Source of the DNA: Labilithrix sp.
Lineage (GTDB): Bacteria; Myxococcota_A; Polyangia; Polyangiales; Polyangiaceae
Direction of reading: 5' to 3'
Assembly (NCBI GenBank): GCA_019637155.1
Contig: JAHBWE010000014.1
Coordinates: 124,001-188,000, forward strand
DNA: 64,000 nucleotides
Shown here: positions 45,701-56,802 of the stretch, one piece after another
Layout: each line of letters starts with the position of its first letter
How positions within the stretch are numbered: position 1 is the first letter of the stretch
Notes under the pieces: generated by a model
Database searches by the model: none
Told to the model about the DNA's origin: nothing
The model's input: only the letters and a program-made list of their open reading frames with translations
Translations under genes and position numbers: made by a program

Positions 45701-46219
45701 TCAGCGGCGATCGATCTCGACCGGCAGCGCCATCGTGAGCGCCTGCGCCTGCGGAAGGAACTCCCACGCCTTCACGTGCGACTCGACGCAGTCGCGCATC
45801 ACCGGCGACGCGCCCGACGCCGCTGCATAACGGATCCGGCCGTCGACGCCGACCTCGAGCGCGACGGTGAGCCGCGCGGTGCCCTGCGTCCCCAGCCCCG
45901 CCCAGCACGGCGTGCCGATGTCGTGCGCGTGGAGACGAACGATGTTGTCGAGCATCGCGTCCGGCGCCGCCGGAGGAAGCGACGCGCTCGCGTCGCTCGA
46001 GCGACCGATGCTCAGCGCCGCGATCAGCACGAGACCGAGGAAGATGCCGGCCACGAGGTAGCCGCTCATCCCCACCCACTGCTGCGGGATCTTCAGCTTC
46101 GCCGCGATGCCCGCGAGCGGATGCGCCGGCGGCGGCACCGAGTGGCTCGCGTCCAGGTCCATCGCCACCGGGGCATCGGTCGTACGGTTCCGCGGGTTGA
46201 AGTCGCTCTCGTACGTCAT
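45701..46219 (-). CDS. AgmX/TonB-C-like membrane protein
   Basis: 172 residues from ATG 46219. N-terminal cytoplasmic ~50 residues, one TM ([19 protein letters not shown]), then a C-terminal ~95 residues with '[44 protein letters not shown]'. This is the same TonB-C/AgmX pattern as the lipoprotein at 20165-20719, with two conserved Cys. A periplasmic binding or motility role is likely but not shown. Confidence 0.75.
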   Translation of the reverse strand: MTYESDFNPRNRTTDAPVAMDLDASHSVPPPAHPLAGIAAKLKIPQQWVGMSGYLVAGIFLGLVLIAALSIGRSSDASASLPPAAPDAMLDNIVRLHAHDIGTPCWAGLGTQGTARLTVALEVGVDGRIRYAAASGASPVMRDCVESHVKAWEFLPQAQALTMALPVEIDRR

Positions 46220-46376
46220 GGCGAATTCAGAAACTGCAAACGCGAGGCCACCCGCCGTCGTGGATCCAGGTTGATCCCAGAGCTGCGCAACACGGTCCCA
46301 AGTGCCCGAAACCACGAGGTGGTATCCCTCACTCTCGCCGCGATCCCTACATGTCCGATTGAGATCGAGAGGATCC

Positions 46377-46400
46377 GGGGGTGTCCGCTTCCAAACCCCC
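46377..46400 (-). terminator. Possible hairpin downstream of the L,D-transpeptidase gene
   Basis: GGGGGT (46377-46382) pairs with ACCCCC (46395-46400) around a 12-base loop, shortly after the stop at 46423 on the minus strand. No U-run follows, so factor-independent termination is uncertain. Confidence 0.3.
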
Positions 46401-46422
46401 AGGGTTGCGCGGAAATGTTCGC

Positions 46423-48108
46423 TTACGGGTGGACGATGACGACCGTCCCCTTGTTCGGATCGATCTGCACGCCGTGCCAGCCGTCGGGGACCGGCGGGTC
46501 CGTGAAGCGGAACACGCGCATCGCGTCGATGGGCGCCAGGTTGATGCACCCGTGGCTGCGTGGGATCCCGAACCGGTCATGCCAGTAGGCGCTGTGGATG
46601 GCGTAGCCCTCGTGGAAGTACTGGACGTAGGGGACGTCGCGCAGCTCGAAGGAGGTGTCGTGCTGGTCGTCCGCCGCCGCCGCTTCGCCCGCGTTCGGAT
46701 CCGGCGGCGCGCCGCCCGAGACCGACGAGCGCTCGCCCGAGTCCATCGTCGCCGTGATGTGCTTGCTCTTGAGGCGGAAGAAGCCGCGGATCGTCGCCTT
46801 CGAGTTCTTCGGATCCTTCACGCCGTCCTGCCCGGCCGAGACCAGCGTCGTGAAGACGGGCTTTTTGCCCTCCCACATGACGAGGACCTCGTCCACGATC
46901 GCGACGTCGATCCACTTCTCGCCGCGCTCCGCCGCGCCGGGCCAGCGATGCGGCGTCATCGCGATCGCGAGGTCGCGCTCGCGCATCCAGTAGCCCGCCT
47001 TCGTCTCGTAGTAGGGGACGTCGTCGAACACCTCCCGCACCCCCGTGAGCTGGAGGAACGCGCGCGACGGGATGACGTCGCTCTCGCGCTTCATCCGCTT
47101 GCCGTTCTCCGACTTCCGATAGATGCGTCGGCACGCCTTCATCTCCTCGCCGCGCTTCTTCGGATCGCACGGCCGCGCGAAGGCGAGCGGCAGCTTCATC
47201 TCGGGCGTGATCTCGACGCCGTGGAACGGCGACCCGACCTCGGGCTTCACCTTGTCGATCGGGAGGAGGCGCAGGTCGACGGTGACGGCGAAGCGACGAT
47301 GATCGAGGTTGTCGCCCGCGTCGAAGGTGCCGATGAAGGACACGCCGGTGTGGCGCTTCACCATGTTCGCGAAGAACGACTCCGGCTTCACGTCGAAGCC
47401 CTGCACGTTCGGGATCGCGCGGTTGCCGTTCTCGATCCAGAACGGCGGCGGGTCCGCGTTCGACTTGCCGCCGAGGAGGACTCCGTCCGGCGTGTCCTCC
47501 GCCGGCGGCACCACCGCGGCGTCGGGGATGAGCTCGCGCGCGTGCTCGTTCGCGCCGCTGCCGACGCGCTGCTCCTCGGGGTGGTTCGCGAACCAGCGGA
47601 AGTGGTTCTCGATCTTGTACTCCTGCTTCTTCTGCTCGGCGCGCGACGGCACGCGGAGGTAGAGCGGCGACACCGAGCGGACGAAGCCGTAGGCGTACGG
47701 GAGCGGCTTCGACGTGTCGGGCCGCACGCTCGCTGCTTTCACGATAAGCGGATAATCATCGATAGACGCATATTTCCCGCTACACACGAAGCCGCGGGGG
47801 GCGATGCCGTACCAGCCGCCGGGGCAGTTCGCGTTGCCGTACGGCGTGTCGCTGCGCGAGACGACGGTGCCGAGGCGGAGGTATCCGATCTTCTTCACCG
47901 TGTCGGGGGTCTCGTAGATCGGCACGTGCATGCCCGCCGCCGCGAGCTTCGCCACCTTCGAGAGCACGACCGGCGGAGGAGCGTTCGCCAGCTGTCCCGA
48001 CGCGATCGTCGCCGCGGCCGGCATGTCGCCGTCCTTCTTGCATCCGATCGCGCTCGCGCCGGTGAGGGCGACGAGCACGACGAGCGCGGTGGAGATCGGG
48101 GTCCGCAT
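46423..48108 (-). CDS. L,D-transpeptidase (YkuD) lipoprotein
   Basis: 561 residues. Start ATG 48108 gives a signal with lipobox (TGASAIGC). A long N-terminal part contains an SH3-like region ('PIYETPDTVKKIGYLRLGTVVSRSDTP'). The C-terminal YkuD domain has the full active site: His in 'AIHSAYWHDRFGIPRSHGCINL', with SHGC. It would form 3-3 cross-links or attach lipoproteins to peptidoglycan, in the periplasm. A 203-base spacer separates it from the AgmX-like gene. Confidence 0.92.
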   Translation of the reverse strand: MRTPISTALVVLVALTGASAIGCKKDGDMPAAATIASGQLANAPPPVVLSKVAKLAAAGMHVPIYETPDTVKKIGYLRLGTVVSRSDTPYGNANCPGGWYGIAPRGFVCSGKYASIDDYPLIVKAASVRPDTSKPLPYAYGFVRSVSPLYLRVPSRAEQKKQEYKIENHFRWFANHPEEQRVGSGANEHARELIPDAAVVPPAEDTPDGVLLGGKSNADPPPFWIENGNRAIPNVQGFDVKPESFFANMVKRHTGVSFIGTFDAGDNLDHRRFAVTVDLRLLPIDKVKPEVGSPFHGVEITPEMKLPLAFARPCDPKKRGEEMKACRRIYRKSENGKRMKRESDVIPSRAFLQLTGVREVFDDVPYYETKAGYWMRERDLAIAMTPHRWPGAAERGEKWIDVAIVDEVLVMWEGKKPVFTTLVSAGQDGVKDPKNSKATIRGFFRLKSKHITATMDSGERSSVSGGAPPDPNAGEAAAADDQHDTSFELRDVPYVQYFHEGYAIHSAYWHDRFGIPRSHGCINLAPIDAMRVFRFTDPPVPDGWHGVQIDPNKGTVVIVHP

Positions 48109-48175
48109 GCCCCCACCGTGCATGCTGGCGTGGAAAGGGCCAAGAAACCGACGGTCGCGGTTAGGATGGCGGCCG

Positions 48176-49159
48176 ATGCGGACGAAGCGCTGGCCCGAGA
48201 CTCTCGCTGCGGTCGACCCCAATCCGGAGGAGCTCGACGATCCGTCCGCCGAAGTGATGCGCGTCGTCGTTCACGGCGAGCACGTCTTCTTCTTCCTCTG
48301 GTGCTGGGACATGAGCGCGGAGGGACCTCAGGTCTCGGTCCTGTTCCGCGCGCCGCTCTCGTTCGACGCCGACGCGGTACGTCTCGCGTCGATCAGGAGC
48401 GAGATGGTGGACCTCGCGCGGTACGACGGCGCGCTCTTCGCGCTCGAGAACGGCGTCGACGCGGAGGGCGGGTTCGGTGCGGTGCATCGCCTCTCGCGCG
48501 ACGCGACCGTCCCCGCGAGCACCGTACGCTTCAAGCTGGGGAAGGTGTTCAAGACCCTCGGCCACGGAGCGGACGGCCAGCTCTACGCCGCGGGCAACGC
48601 GATCTTCACCTTCGACGGAGCGACCTGGCGCGCGCGTCTGACGCCGAAGGACGGAGTCGTTCAGGCGATCGCGGGCGCGGGATCGCTCACCGCCGCGGTG
48701 GGGGACGACGGTCTCGTCCTCACGCTCGACCGCCACGAGCCGCGCCTCGTCGCGCACGACGGCGCGACCTTCGAGGGGGTCTTCGTCCACGCGGACGGGA
48801 ACGTCTCCGTCGCGGGGCGCGACGGCTGCTTCGAGGGACCGCTCGAGCGCCTCACCTCGCTCGACGCGCCGGCGGCGTCGTTCAACGACTGCGTTTCGTT
48901 TCAGGGAAAGACGTACTGGAGCGCCGCCGGCGACGAGGGGGTCGGAGGTCTGTACGTCCAGAACGGCCGGAAGCTCGGGCTCGTCTTCGAGGACGGGAGC
49001 TGCTTTCGCCTCACCGCGACCGACCGTTACCTCTTCGCCGCGACCGACTTCGGCGTCGTCCGCTACGACGGCGAGACCTGGAAGCCGCTCTACTTCGACT
49101 ACGACGCGGACGCGTCCGTGTGGAAGGTGACGCGCACTCCGCCGGCAGACGACGAGTGA
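48176..49159 (+). CDS. Hypothetical beta-propeller-like protein
   Basis: About 327 residues from ATG 48176, without signal peptide. Repeats of the type 'G-x-L-Y-A-A-G-N-A-I-F-T-F-D-G-x-T-W', 'VSVAGRDGCFEGP' and 'YLFAATDFGVVRYDGETWKPLYF' recur about every 40-45 residues, as in WD/Kelch-like propellers. No catalytic residues identified. It is divergent from the L,D-transpeptidase (67-base gap) and 45 bases before the POT transporter gene, so may share its transcript. Confidence 0.72.
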   Translation: MRTKRWPETLAAVDPNPEELDDPSAEVMRVVVHGEHVFFFLWCWDMSAEGPQVSVLFRAPLSFDADAVRLASIRSEMVDLARYDGALFALENGVDAEGGFGAVHRLSRDATVPASTVRFKLGKVFKTLGHGADGQLYAAGNAIFTFDGATWRARLTPKDGVVQAIAGAGSLTAAVGDDGLVLTLDRHEPRLVAHDGATFEGVFVHADGNVSVAGRDGCFEGPLERLTSLDAPAASFNDCVSFQGKTYWSAAGDEGVGGLYVQNGRKLGLVFEDGSCFRLTATDRYLFAATDFGVVRYDGETWKPLYFDYDADASVWKVTRTPPADDE

Positions 49160-49204
49160 GTCCTCGCCGCGACGCGCGGGTGATGCTACGGAGCGCGACC
49201 TCCG

Positions 49205-50773
49205 ATGTCTGCCGCTTCGAAGACCGACCTCGAATCGAAGATCGACGACCCCGCGCCCGCCCCGCCGGAGCCGCCGCACACCGAGGAGAAGCTCTCCTTC
49301 CGCGAGACGATCAAGACCTTTCGCAAGGTCTTCTACATGTGCTGCACGATCGAGATGTTCGAGCGCTTCGCGTACTACGGCACGCGACAGGTCGTCGGGA
49401 TCTACATCGCGCAGGCGGACGATCCGGGCGGGCTCCACTTCACGCAGGCGCAGAAGGGCACCATCTTCTTTTACTGGGCGCTGATGCAGTCGCTCATCCC
49501 GATGGTGAGCGGCGGCTTCTCCGATCGCTACGGCTACAAGAAGACGATCGCGATCTCCACGCTGACGACCATCGCCGGCTACTCGTTGATGGGCACGCAG
49601 CGCACGTTCGGCGGCTTCCTCGCCGGCTGCCTCGTCCTCGCGTTCGGCACCGGCATCTTCAAGCCCGGCATCCAGGGAACGCTCGCGCAGACGATGACGA
49701 AGCGGAACTCCAGCGTCGGCTGGGGCCTCTTCTACTGGCTCGTCAACGTCGGCTCCTTCTTCGGCCCGATGTACGCCGCCTTCATGCGCGGCCGCGGGTG
49801 GAACTACGTCTTCTTCGGGTCGGTCGTCGTCGTCGCGCTGAACCTGCCGATGCTCCTCACGTACAAGGAGCAGGACTCGGGCGCGGACAAGACGAAGAAG
49901 CTGGGGCGCGTCATCGTCGACACGCTCGCGAACTTCTTCCTGAACCCCCGCCTCATCCTCGTCGTCGCGCTCTTCAGCGGGTTCTGGATGCTGCTCTACC
50001 AGCTCTGGGATCTGATGCCGAACTTCTACACCGACTGGGTCGACTCGCTCTCGTTCGTGGAGAAGAACAAAGGCTGGCTCCCGTCGAGCTGGATCTTCGA
50101 CAAGGACATCCGCGGGCTGCAGCTCAAACAGGAGGTCGCGCTCTCGCTCAACGCCGCGCTCGTCGTGTGCTTCGTCATCCCGATGTCGTACGCGGTCGCG
50201 CGCCTCCGCGTCATGACGTCGATCACGATCGGCGTCCTCATCGCGACGACGGGCACGATCATCTACGGCACGTCGCCGAGCCTCTACGTCGTCGCGCTCG
50301 GCGTCGTCTGCTTCTCGCTCGGCGAGATGCTCACCGGCCCGAAGAAGACGGAGTTCTTCTCCCTCATCGCGCCGCAGGGGAAGAAGGCGCTCTACCTCGG
50401 CTACGTCAACATCCCGGTCGCGATCGGCCAGGCCGTCGGCGCCAAGATCGCGGCGTGGCAGTACGGCTCGCACGGCGAGAAGGCGATGCTCTCGCTCCGC
50501 TACATGGTCGAAAACAAGCTCGTCGCGCCGGAGGGCACGTGGGACGGCGATCCGGCGAGCCTCCCCGACTTCACCGGCATCGAGCGCACCGACGCGTTCG
50601 CGCGCCTCGTGAAGGAGCTCGGCCAGGACCCCAACCAGGTCCAGAAGATGCTCTGGGACACGTACCAGCCGTACCAGGTCTGGTACGCGTTCGTGGTCAT
50701 CGGCTTCTGCTCCCTCATCGGCATCATCACGTTCTCCCAACTCAGCAAGCGCTGGAAGGACATGAACGTCTGA
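49205..50773 (+). CDS. POT-family proton-coupled peptide transporter
   Basis: 522 residues with about 12-14 TMs. The POT proton-coupling motif ExxERFxYY is seen as 'EMFERFAYYG' in TM1, and the PTR2 signature as 'FYWLVNVGSFFGP' in TM5, with 'GTGIFKPGIQGTLAQ' in TM4. It imports di- and tripeptides at the inner membrane. It could recover peptides released by the secreted peptidases encoded elsewhere in the window, but no direct link is shown. Confidence 0.93.
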   Translation: MSAASKTDLESKIDDPAPAPPEPPHTEEKLSFRETIKTFRKVFYMCCTIEMFERFAYYGTRQVVGIYIAQADDPGGLHFTQAQKGTIFFYWALMQSLIPMVSGGFSDRYGYKKTIAISTLTTIAGYSLMGTQRTFGGFLAGCLVLAFGTGIFKPGIQGTLAQTMTKRNSSVGWGLFYWLVNVGSFFGPMYAAFMRGRGWNYVFFGSVVVVALNLPMLLTYKEQDSGADKTKKLGRVIVDTLANFFLNPRLILVVALFSGFWMLLYQLWDLMPNFYTDWVDSLSFVEKNKGWLPSSWIFDKDIRGLQLKQEVALSLNAALVVCFVIPMSYAVARLRVMTSITIGVLIATTGTIIYGTSPSLYVVALGVVCFSLGEMLTGPKKTEFFSLIAPQGKKALYLGYVNIPVAIGQAVGAKIAAWQYGSHGEKAMLSLRYMVENKLVAPEGTWDGDPASLPDFTGIERTDAFARLVKELGQDPNQVQKMLWDTYQPYQVWYAFVVIGFCSLIGIITFSQLSKRWKDMNV

Positions 50774-50874
50774 GCTTGCTTGTTCGAGAGGGGCCAGCCT
50801 CTCCGCGCGCGCGGGGCGCGCTCCGCCGCCCCGGACCCCCGAGAGGAGGACCGCGGGTGTCCGATCTTCGATTG

Positions 50875-50905
50875 CTCAACGCAGGGGCTCTGCCCCTGCA
50901 CCCCG
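50875..50905. repeat. Structured intergenic element, diverged copy C
   Basis: CTCAACG, then a perfect 8-bp hairpin GCAGGGGC/GCCCCTGC with TCT loop (50881-50899), then CACCCC. Layout matches copies A and B, but two stem pairs differ and each change is compensated on the other arm. It lies between the converging POT and FHA genes. The rest of the element is not clearly conserved here. Confidence 0.65.
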
Positions 50906-50956
50906 CTCGTCGATGCACGTTCCGAGCGGGGGGTGAGCTCGCGGTCGCATTCTTGT

Positions 50957-51532
50957 TCACGCACCTTCGATGCGGAGGCGGTGGCCGCACGCGATCGCGA
51001 TCTCCTCGCCTGGCGCGACCTCGGTCGGCTCGCGGATCGAGAGGTCGCGTACCCATGTGCCTTGCGTGCTGCGCTGATCGGTGACGAGGAGCGTCCCGCG
51101 CTCCGTGCGCTCGACCACGGCGTGCCAGCGCGCGGTCGTGTTCTGATCCGAGTGCGCGCCTTGGCGCAGGCAGATCGCGCAGCCGTCGGCGCGGCCGATC
51201 ATGATGCGGCCGCGGACGATCACTGTGTGACCGAGCGGCGTCTTCGCCGTCACGCGCTCCTCGCCGAGCGAGCCGACGTAGACGAGCCGGAGCGGCCCCG
51301 CCCGCCGCGCCGCGCGGTCCTCGCTCCGCGCGTACGCGATCGCCGCCGCGAGCATCGCCCGATCGCTCGCGTACGCGTCGGCGCGCACCGCGCGCTCGAT
51401 CGGCGAAGGTTGCTCCCCGAATCGCTTCTCACTCGCCGCGAGGAACGCGACCCGCGGCCGCTCACCGTACGCGCGCGTCTCGCGCTCCCGCTCCGGCGAG
51501 AACACGACGACCCCTTCGATCAGCTCGAGCAT
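50957..51532 (-). CDS. FHA-domain protein
   Basis: 191 residues. The C-terminal ~95 residues form an FHA domain: IMIGRADGC (Arg for phosphothreonine), 'SDQNTTARWHAVV' (Arg-x-His in place of Ser-x-x-His), and 'QRSTQGTWVRD' with Thr-Gln-Gly in place of the usual Asn-Gly-Thr. The N-terminal half lacks a known domain. It should read phosphothreonine marks set by Ser/Thr kinases, which are plentiful here. Start ATG 51532. Confidence 0.82.
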   Translation of the reverse strand: MLELIEGVVVFSPERERETRAYGERPRVAFLAASEKRFGEQPSPIERAVRADAYASDRAMLAAAIAYARSEDRAARRAGPLRLVYVGSLGEERVTAKTPLGHTVIVRGRIMIGRADGCAICLRQGAHSDQNTTARWHAVVERTERGTLLVTDQRSTQGTWVRDLSIREPTEVAPGEEIAIACGHRLRIEGA

Positions 51533-51821
51533 CCCGACCTCGACGCCGCGGCGCGCGGCGTCTGACCCGATGGTGACGTCGCAGAAAGGCAGATCCCGCC
51601 AGCGCCCCTGACCAACGACGTGGCAGCCTGCTGGAGACTCGTGCGAGGCCCATTAAGAAAAAGAAGCCCCGAGCTGGATCGATCGGGGTGGATCGCCGAT
51701 GTAGCAAATGCTGACACTTGTCCTACGATCTGCGCCAACTGCGCTGGCATAATTGTATGAAATAACTAGAAGCGCACATCTGGCTACCTGAGGTACGGAA
51801 GCTGCTTTGGTTGGGCTCAGG
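51533..51821. promoter_or_regulatory. Intergenic region between FHA and di-haem genes
   Basis: 289 bases. The part at 51650-51800 is AT-rich for this genome. A CATAAT hexamer with nearby TTGTCC (about 51717-51750) has too wide a spacing for a standard sigma-70 promoter. No gene seen. Confidence 0.35.
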
Positions 51822-53570
51822 ATGCGGCTGTCCTCTACTTCTCTCCTCCTCGCGGGCGCGCTCGCGGCGGGAGCGGCGATGTTCAACTGCGCACCCGAGG
51901 CGAGCGAGGAGCCGCCGTCGATCGACAGCGCTGCGATCACCGGCACGAAGAACCACATGGGCCTTCGTCTCGTTTACGACAAGGAGACGAGCCGCGTGCG
52001 CGCGACGTTGAGGCGTCCGCTCGCCGAAGACGAGAAGCTCCGCCTCCAGGTCCGCCGCGGCCGCCTGTCGGCGCAGTCGCAGCAGGAGCTCGATTGCATG
52101 GCGCTCCCGGAGGCGCCGGCGGAGCCGCCGTCGACGGCGAACATCGTGGTCGGCTTCCTCACCGAGCTCGCGACGGTGTACCTCGGCCCGTTCGTCGATC
52201 CCTCGCTCCTCGCCACCGTCTACGACGAGCGCTGGATCATGCAGCACGTCACGCCGAAGATGCTCGAGGAGCTCACGACGCGCGGCGCCGACTCGATCGT
52301 CGAGGCGTGCGTCGTCGCGGGCGACGAGGTGCGCGCGCGCGTGCAGACGTCGATCGCGTACGCGTGGGACCAGTCCGATCCCTCGCTCGTCGGCCACTCC
52401 CTCCTCGCCGCCGGCGGCGGCAACATCGCCTCGAACAACCCGATCGAGGCGACCAACCACGCGAACACGATGATCGGGCGACCGATCCGGAGCATGGAGA
52501 AGTACGCCGAGCTCTGCGTCGACGAGCTCGGCGAGATCCCGTTCTTCCCGAAGCTCGCGGACGGCAGCTACGACACGTTCGACTGCCGCGACTTCACGAC
52601 CGGCAGCGGCCTCCCGATCGAGGGCCTCGAGGCGGCGATGATCCCGCAGTCGCAGCACGACGCGAGCGGCAACGACACGACGCCGGCCGAGTGCGACGAC
52701 ACCGCGCCCGGCTCCGCGAACTGCTGGAAGACGTGCGACCACCCGGACTGGCGCTCGCAGACCTGCGAGCCGGGCCCGACCGTCGCCTCCGCGCGCAACG
52801 CGAGGGGCACGCACTGGACGCTCCTCTGCCGCTCGCCCGGCGACTCGACCGATTCGCTCGCGTCGCGCAAGGCGACGAAGGTCTTCAACGACATCGCGAT
52901 GATCGGTCACAACCCGAAGACGGGGAAGACCTGCTTCTTCCAGAACAAGCTGCACGAGGGCAAGGACGGCGGCCACGTCACGCACCCCGCCGACGTCGAG
53001 CGCGCGCGCGAGATCTGGGACAACCCGAAGGGCTACTGCGGCAGCTGCCACTCCGCGGACGCGTTCATCCACTCGCCGTGGATCGATCAGGCGAAGCGCT
53101 CCGACGGCACGCCGATCGTCCCGATGATGGGCAAGCACCACGACTTCGAGGTCAGCTGGCTCTCGTCGCCGTACTCGATCGTCAACCGCGAGGCGATGAG
53201 CAATGCCCGCGTCGGCGACACCGACTGGGCGAAGCCGAAGCAGCTCGTGAGCGCCGAGGCGGCGGCGTGTCTGTCGTGTCACCGCATCGGCGACGGCGAC
53301 GGCATCAAGCGCTTCCCGATGTGGTCGGTCGGCGAGGAGGGGATCGCGTCGACGCAGAGCTTCGGCAACTCGGACGGCACGATCGCGCATCGCTACTCGG
53401 CCCTCGGCGCGAAGTTCGAGAGCACGCACTGGATGCCCCCGCGCCTCGACGGCCTCACGGAGGCGACCTTCCCGCTCTCCGACTACGCGAAGGCCGTCGC
53501 GCACATCAAGAAGTGCGCGACGAACGAGGACGCACACGGCTGCGTCTGGGCCGACGTCCCGGGGGAGTGA
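51822..53570 (+). CDS. Di-haem cytochrome-like lipoprotein
   Basis: 582 residues from ATG 51822. Signal with lipobox-like end (AAGAAMFNC). Two CXXCH motifs occur in the C-terminal half (CGSCH, CLSCH), together with about a dozen other Cys that may form disulfides. 'FFQNKLHEGKDG' and 'PKGYCGSCHSADAFIHSPWIDQ' recall a large myxobacterial family of uncharacterised secreted haem proteins. Probably an envelope electron carrier; no partner identified. Confidence 0.78.
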   Translation: MRLSSTSLLLAGALAAGAAMFNCAPEASEEPPSIDSAAITGTKNHMGLRLVYDKETSRVRATLRRPLAEDEKLRLQVRRGRLSAQSQQELDCMALPEAPAEPPSTANIVVGFLTELATVYLGPFVDPSLLATVYDERWIMQHVTPKMLEELTTRGADSIVEACVVAGDEVRARVQTSIAYAWDQSDPSLVGHSLLAAGGGNIASNNPIEATNHANTMIGRPIRSMEKYAELCVDELGEIPFFPKLADGSYDTFDCRDFTTGSGLPIEGLEAAMIPQSQHDASGNDTTPAECDDTAPGSANCWKTCDHPDWRSQTCEPGPTVASARNARGTHWTLLCRSPGDSTDSLASRKATKVFNDIAMIGHNPKTGKTCFFQNKLHEGKDGGHVTHPADVERAREIWDNPKGYCGSCHSADAFIHSPWIDQAKRSDGTPIVPMMGKHHDFEVSWLSSPYSIVNREAMSNARVGDTDWAKPKQLVSAEAAACLSCHRIGDGDGIKRFPMWSVGEEGIASTQSFGNSDGTIAHRYSALGAKFESTHWMPPRLDGLTEATFPLSDYAKAVAHIKKCATNEDAHGCVWADVPGE

Positions 53571-53593
53571 CTTCGTTCGATGCGAGCTAGGTT

Positions 53594-54753
53594 CTAGCCG
53601 CGCAGCGACTGTGCGCGCGGCTTGCGGCGGGATGGCGTCTTCGTGCTTGGCGCGGGTTTCGCTCGCGCCTTCGACCTCGGCGACGCCTTCGTCACGGGGA
53701 CGGGCTCGGGCTCCGGCTCGACGACGATCGGCTTCGGGTCGGCGTCGCGCGCGGCCCAGTAGGCGCTCATCTTCGGCCACAGGTTCTTCTTCGCGGCCTT
53801 CGACACGACCGCGCCGACGTGACCGCCCGGCAGCTCGAGCAGCGTCTTGTCTTGCGACGAGATGCGATCGACGAGGACCGAGGCGGAGTGGGCGGGGACG
53901 ATGTTGTCGGCGCCGAAGACGACGCACATCGTCGGGCAGGTGATGTTCTCCATCCGCGCCGGCGTGGCGGAGAGCGTGAAGGTGCCGTTCATGAGGGCGT
54001 CGTTGCGATAGAGCTCCTCGATGTAGCGCTCGTAGCAGGCGCCCGGGAACGACACGTTGTCGTTGCCCCACGTCTCGATCGCGAGGAAGCCGTCGAGGAA
54101 CTCGTCGTTCGCGGCGCGATCGATGACGCCGACCGCCTTCGCGAGGTTGAGCGTGGGCCGCAGCATGTGGAAGGCGCCCTGCATCAGCTGCCACGGCACG
54201 TTGCCGAAGCCCTCGACGATGGCGCCGACCTTGAACTGCGGGCTCCGCGTCCACACCGCCATCGGTCCGGCGTCGGCGAAGGAGACCGGCGCGGCGAGGA
54301 CGAGGAGCGACGCGACGTGCTCCGGGCGCGCGGCGGCGTGGATGACGGCGAGCGTGCCGCCGAGGCAGTAGCCGAGCACGTGCGTCTTCCCGCGCGGCGA
54401 GGTCTTCGCGACCTTGCGGATCGCGCGGCCGAGGTACGTGTCGCAGACGTCGTCGAACGTGACGAAGCGATCCTCGTCGCCGGGCGTGCCCCAGTCGATG
54501 CAGTAGACGTCGTGCCCCATCGCGACGAGGTCCTCCGCCATGCTCTTCCCGGGGAGGAGGTCCATGACGTAGTGCCGGTTGATGAGCGACGGCACGAGCA
54601 GGATCGGCGTGTCGAAGCGCCGCGGCGCGTTCGGGTTCGCGCGGTAGCGGAGGAGGCGCCACTTGTTCTCGCGGTGCACCACGTCCGCCGGCGTGGTGCC
54701 GACCGGCGGGCGCGGGCGCGTGAGGAGCGAGGCGAGGTTCTTGAGCCGGCTCA

Positions 54754-54754
<1 letters not shown>
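53594..54754 (-). CDS. phaC: PhaC-like polyhydroxyalkanoate synthase with basic tail
   Basis: 386 residues. Lipase-like box GYCLGG with Cys130, catalytic Asp in 'FGADNIVP' and His in GGHVGAV, as in class III/IV PHA synthases (~360 residues). 'VPSLINRHYVMDLLPGKSMAEDL' is a conserved PhaC strand. The last ~45 residues are Lys/Arg/Pro/Ala-rich, like PhaF/PhaM nucleoid-binding tails. It polymerises hydroxyacyl-CoA into granules. The start overlaps the acyl-CoA ligase stop by one base, the last gene of the operon. Confidence 0.88.
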
Positions 54755-56478
<1,724 letters not shown>

Positions 56479-56491
56479 GGTGATCCTCCCC

Positions 56492-56788
56492 TCAGTTGGC
56501 CTTGTTCTTCGCGAGCGCCTCGGCGAGCTTCTCCTCGAGGTCGATGAGGCGGCTCTCGAGCTGGTTCAGCGCGTGGAGCGAGCGCTCCTGATCGCGCTTC
56601 GTCGCGAGGCCGAGGTTGCCGACGAGGTCGGCGGCCTTCTTGTCGTAGGCGGCCTTCGCCTTCATCGCGCTGCCGAGCATGAGGCCGCTCGGGGCGAGGA
56701 GGAGCGGGCTCTTCAGCCACTCCTCCATGTACTTCGCGGTCGCGTCTTCCCACGCGTAAAACGCCTTTTTCCAGGTCTCCCAGAGCAT
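56492..56788 (-). CDS. Small PhaE/phasin-like helical protein
   Basis: 98 residues, amphipathic helices with a C-terminal coiled coil ('[22 protein letters not shown]'). '[23 protein letters not shown]' resembles the N-terminal part of PhaE/PHA-synthase subunit or phasins. It probably coats granules or forms the second subunit of a class III synthase. Strong ribosome site (GGAGAAGG). No signal peptide. Confidence 0.68.
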   Translation of the reverse strand: MLWETWKKAFYAWEDATAKYMEEWLKSPLLLAPSGLMLGSAMKAKAAYDKKAADLVGNLGLATKRDQERSLHALNQLESRLIDLEEKLAEALAKNKAN

Positions 56789-56802
56789 GTGTCCTTCTCC
56801 TC

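Noticed and set aside
46381-51084. A plus-strand open frame of over 1500 codons
   Set aside because: It runs antisense to the L,D-transpeptidase and out of frame over the propeller and POT genes, is Arg/Pro-rich without domains, and results from high GC at codon positions.
51717-51750. Sigma-70 type promoter TTGTCC...CATAAT before the di-haem gene
   Set aside because: The spacing between the hexamers is about 24 bases, too wide for a normal promoter.
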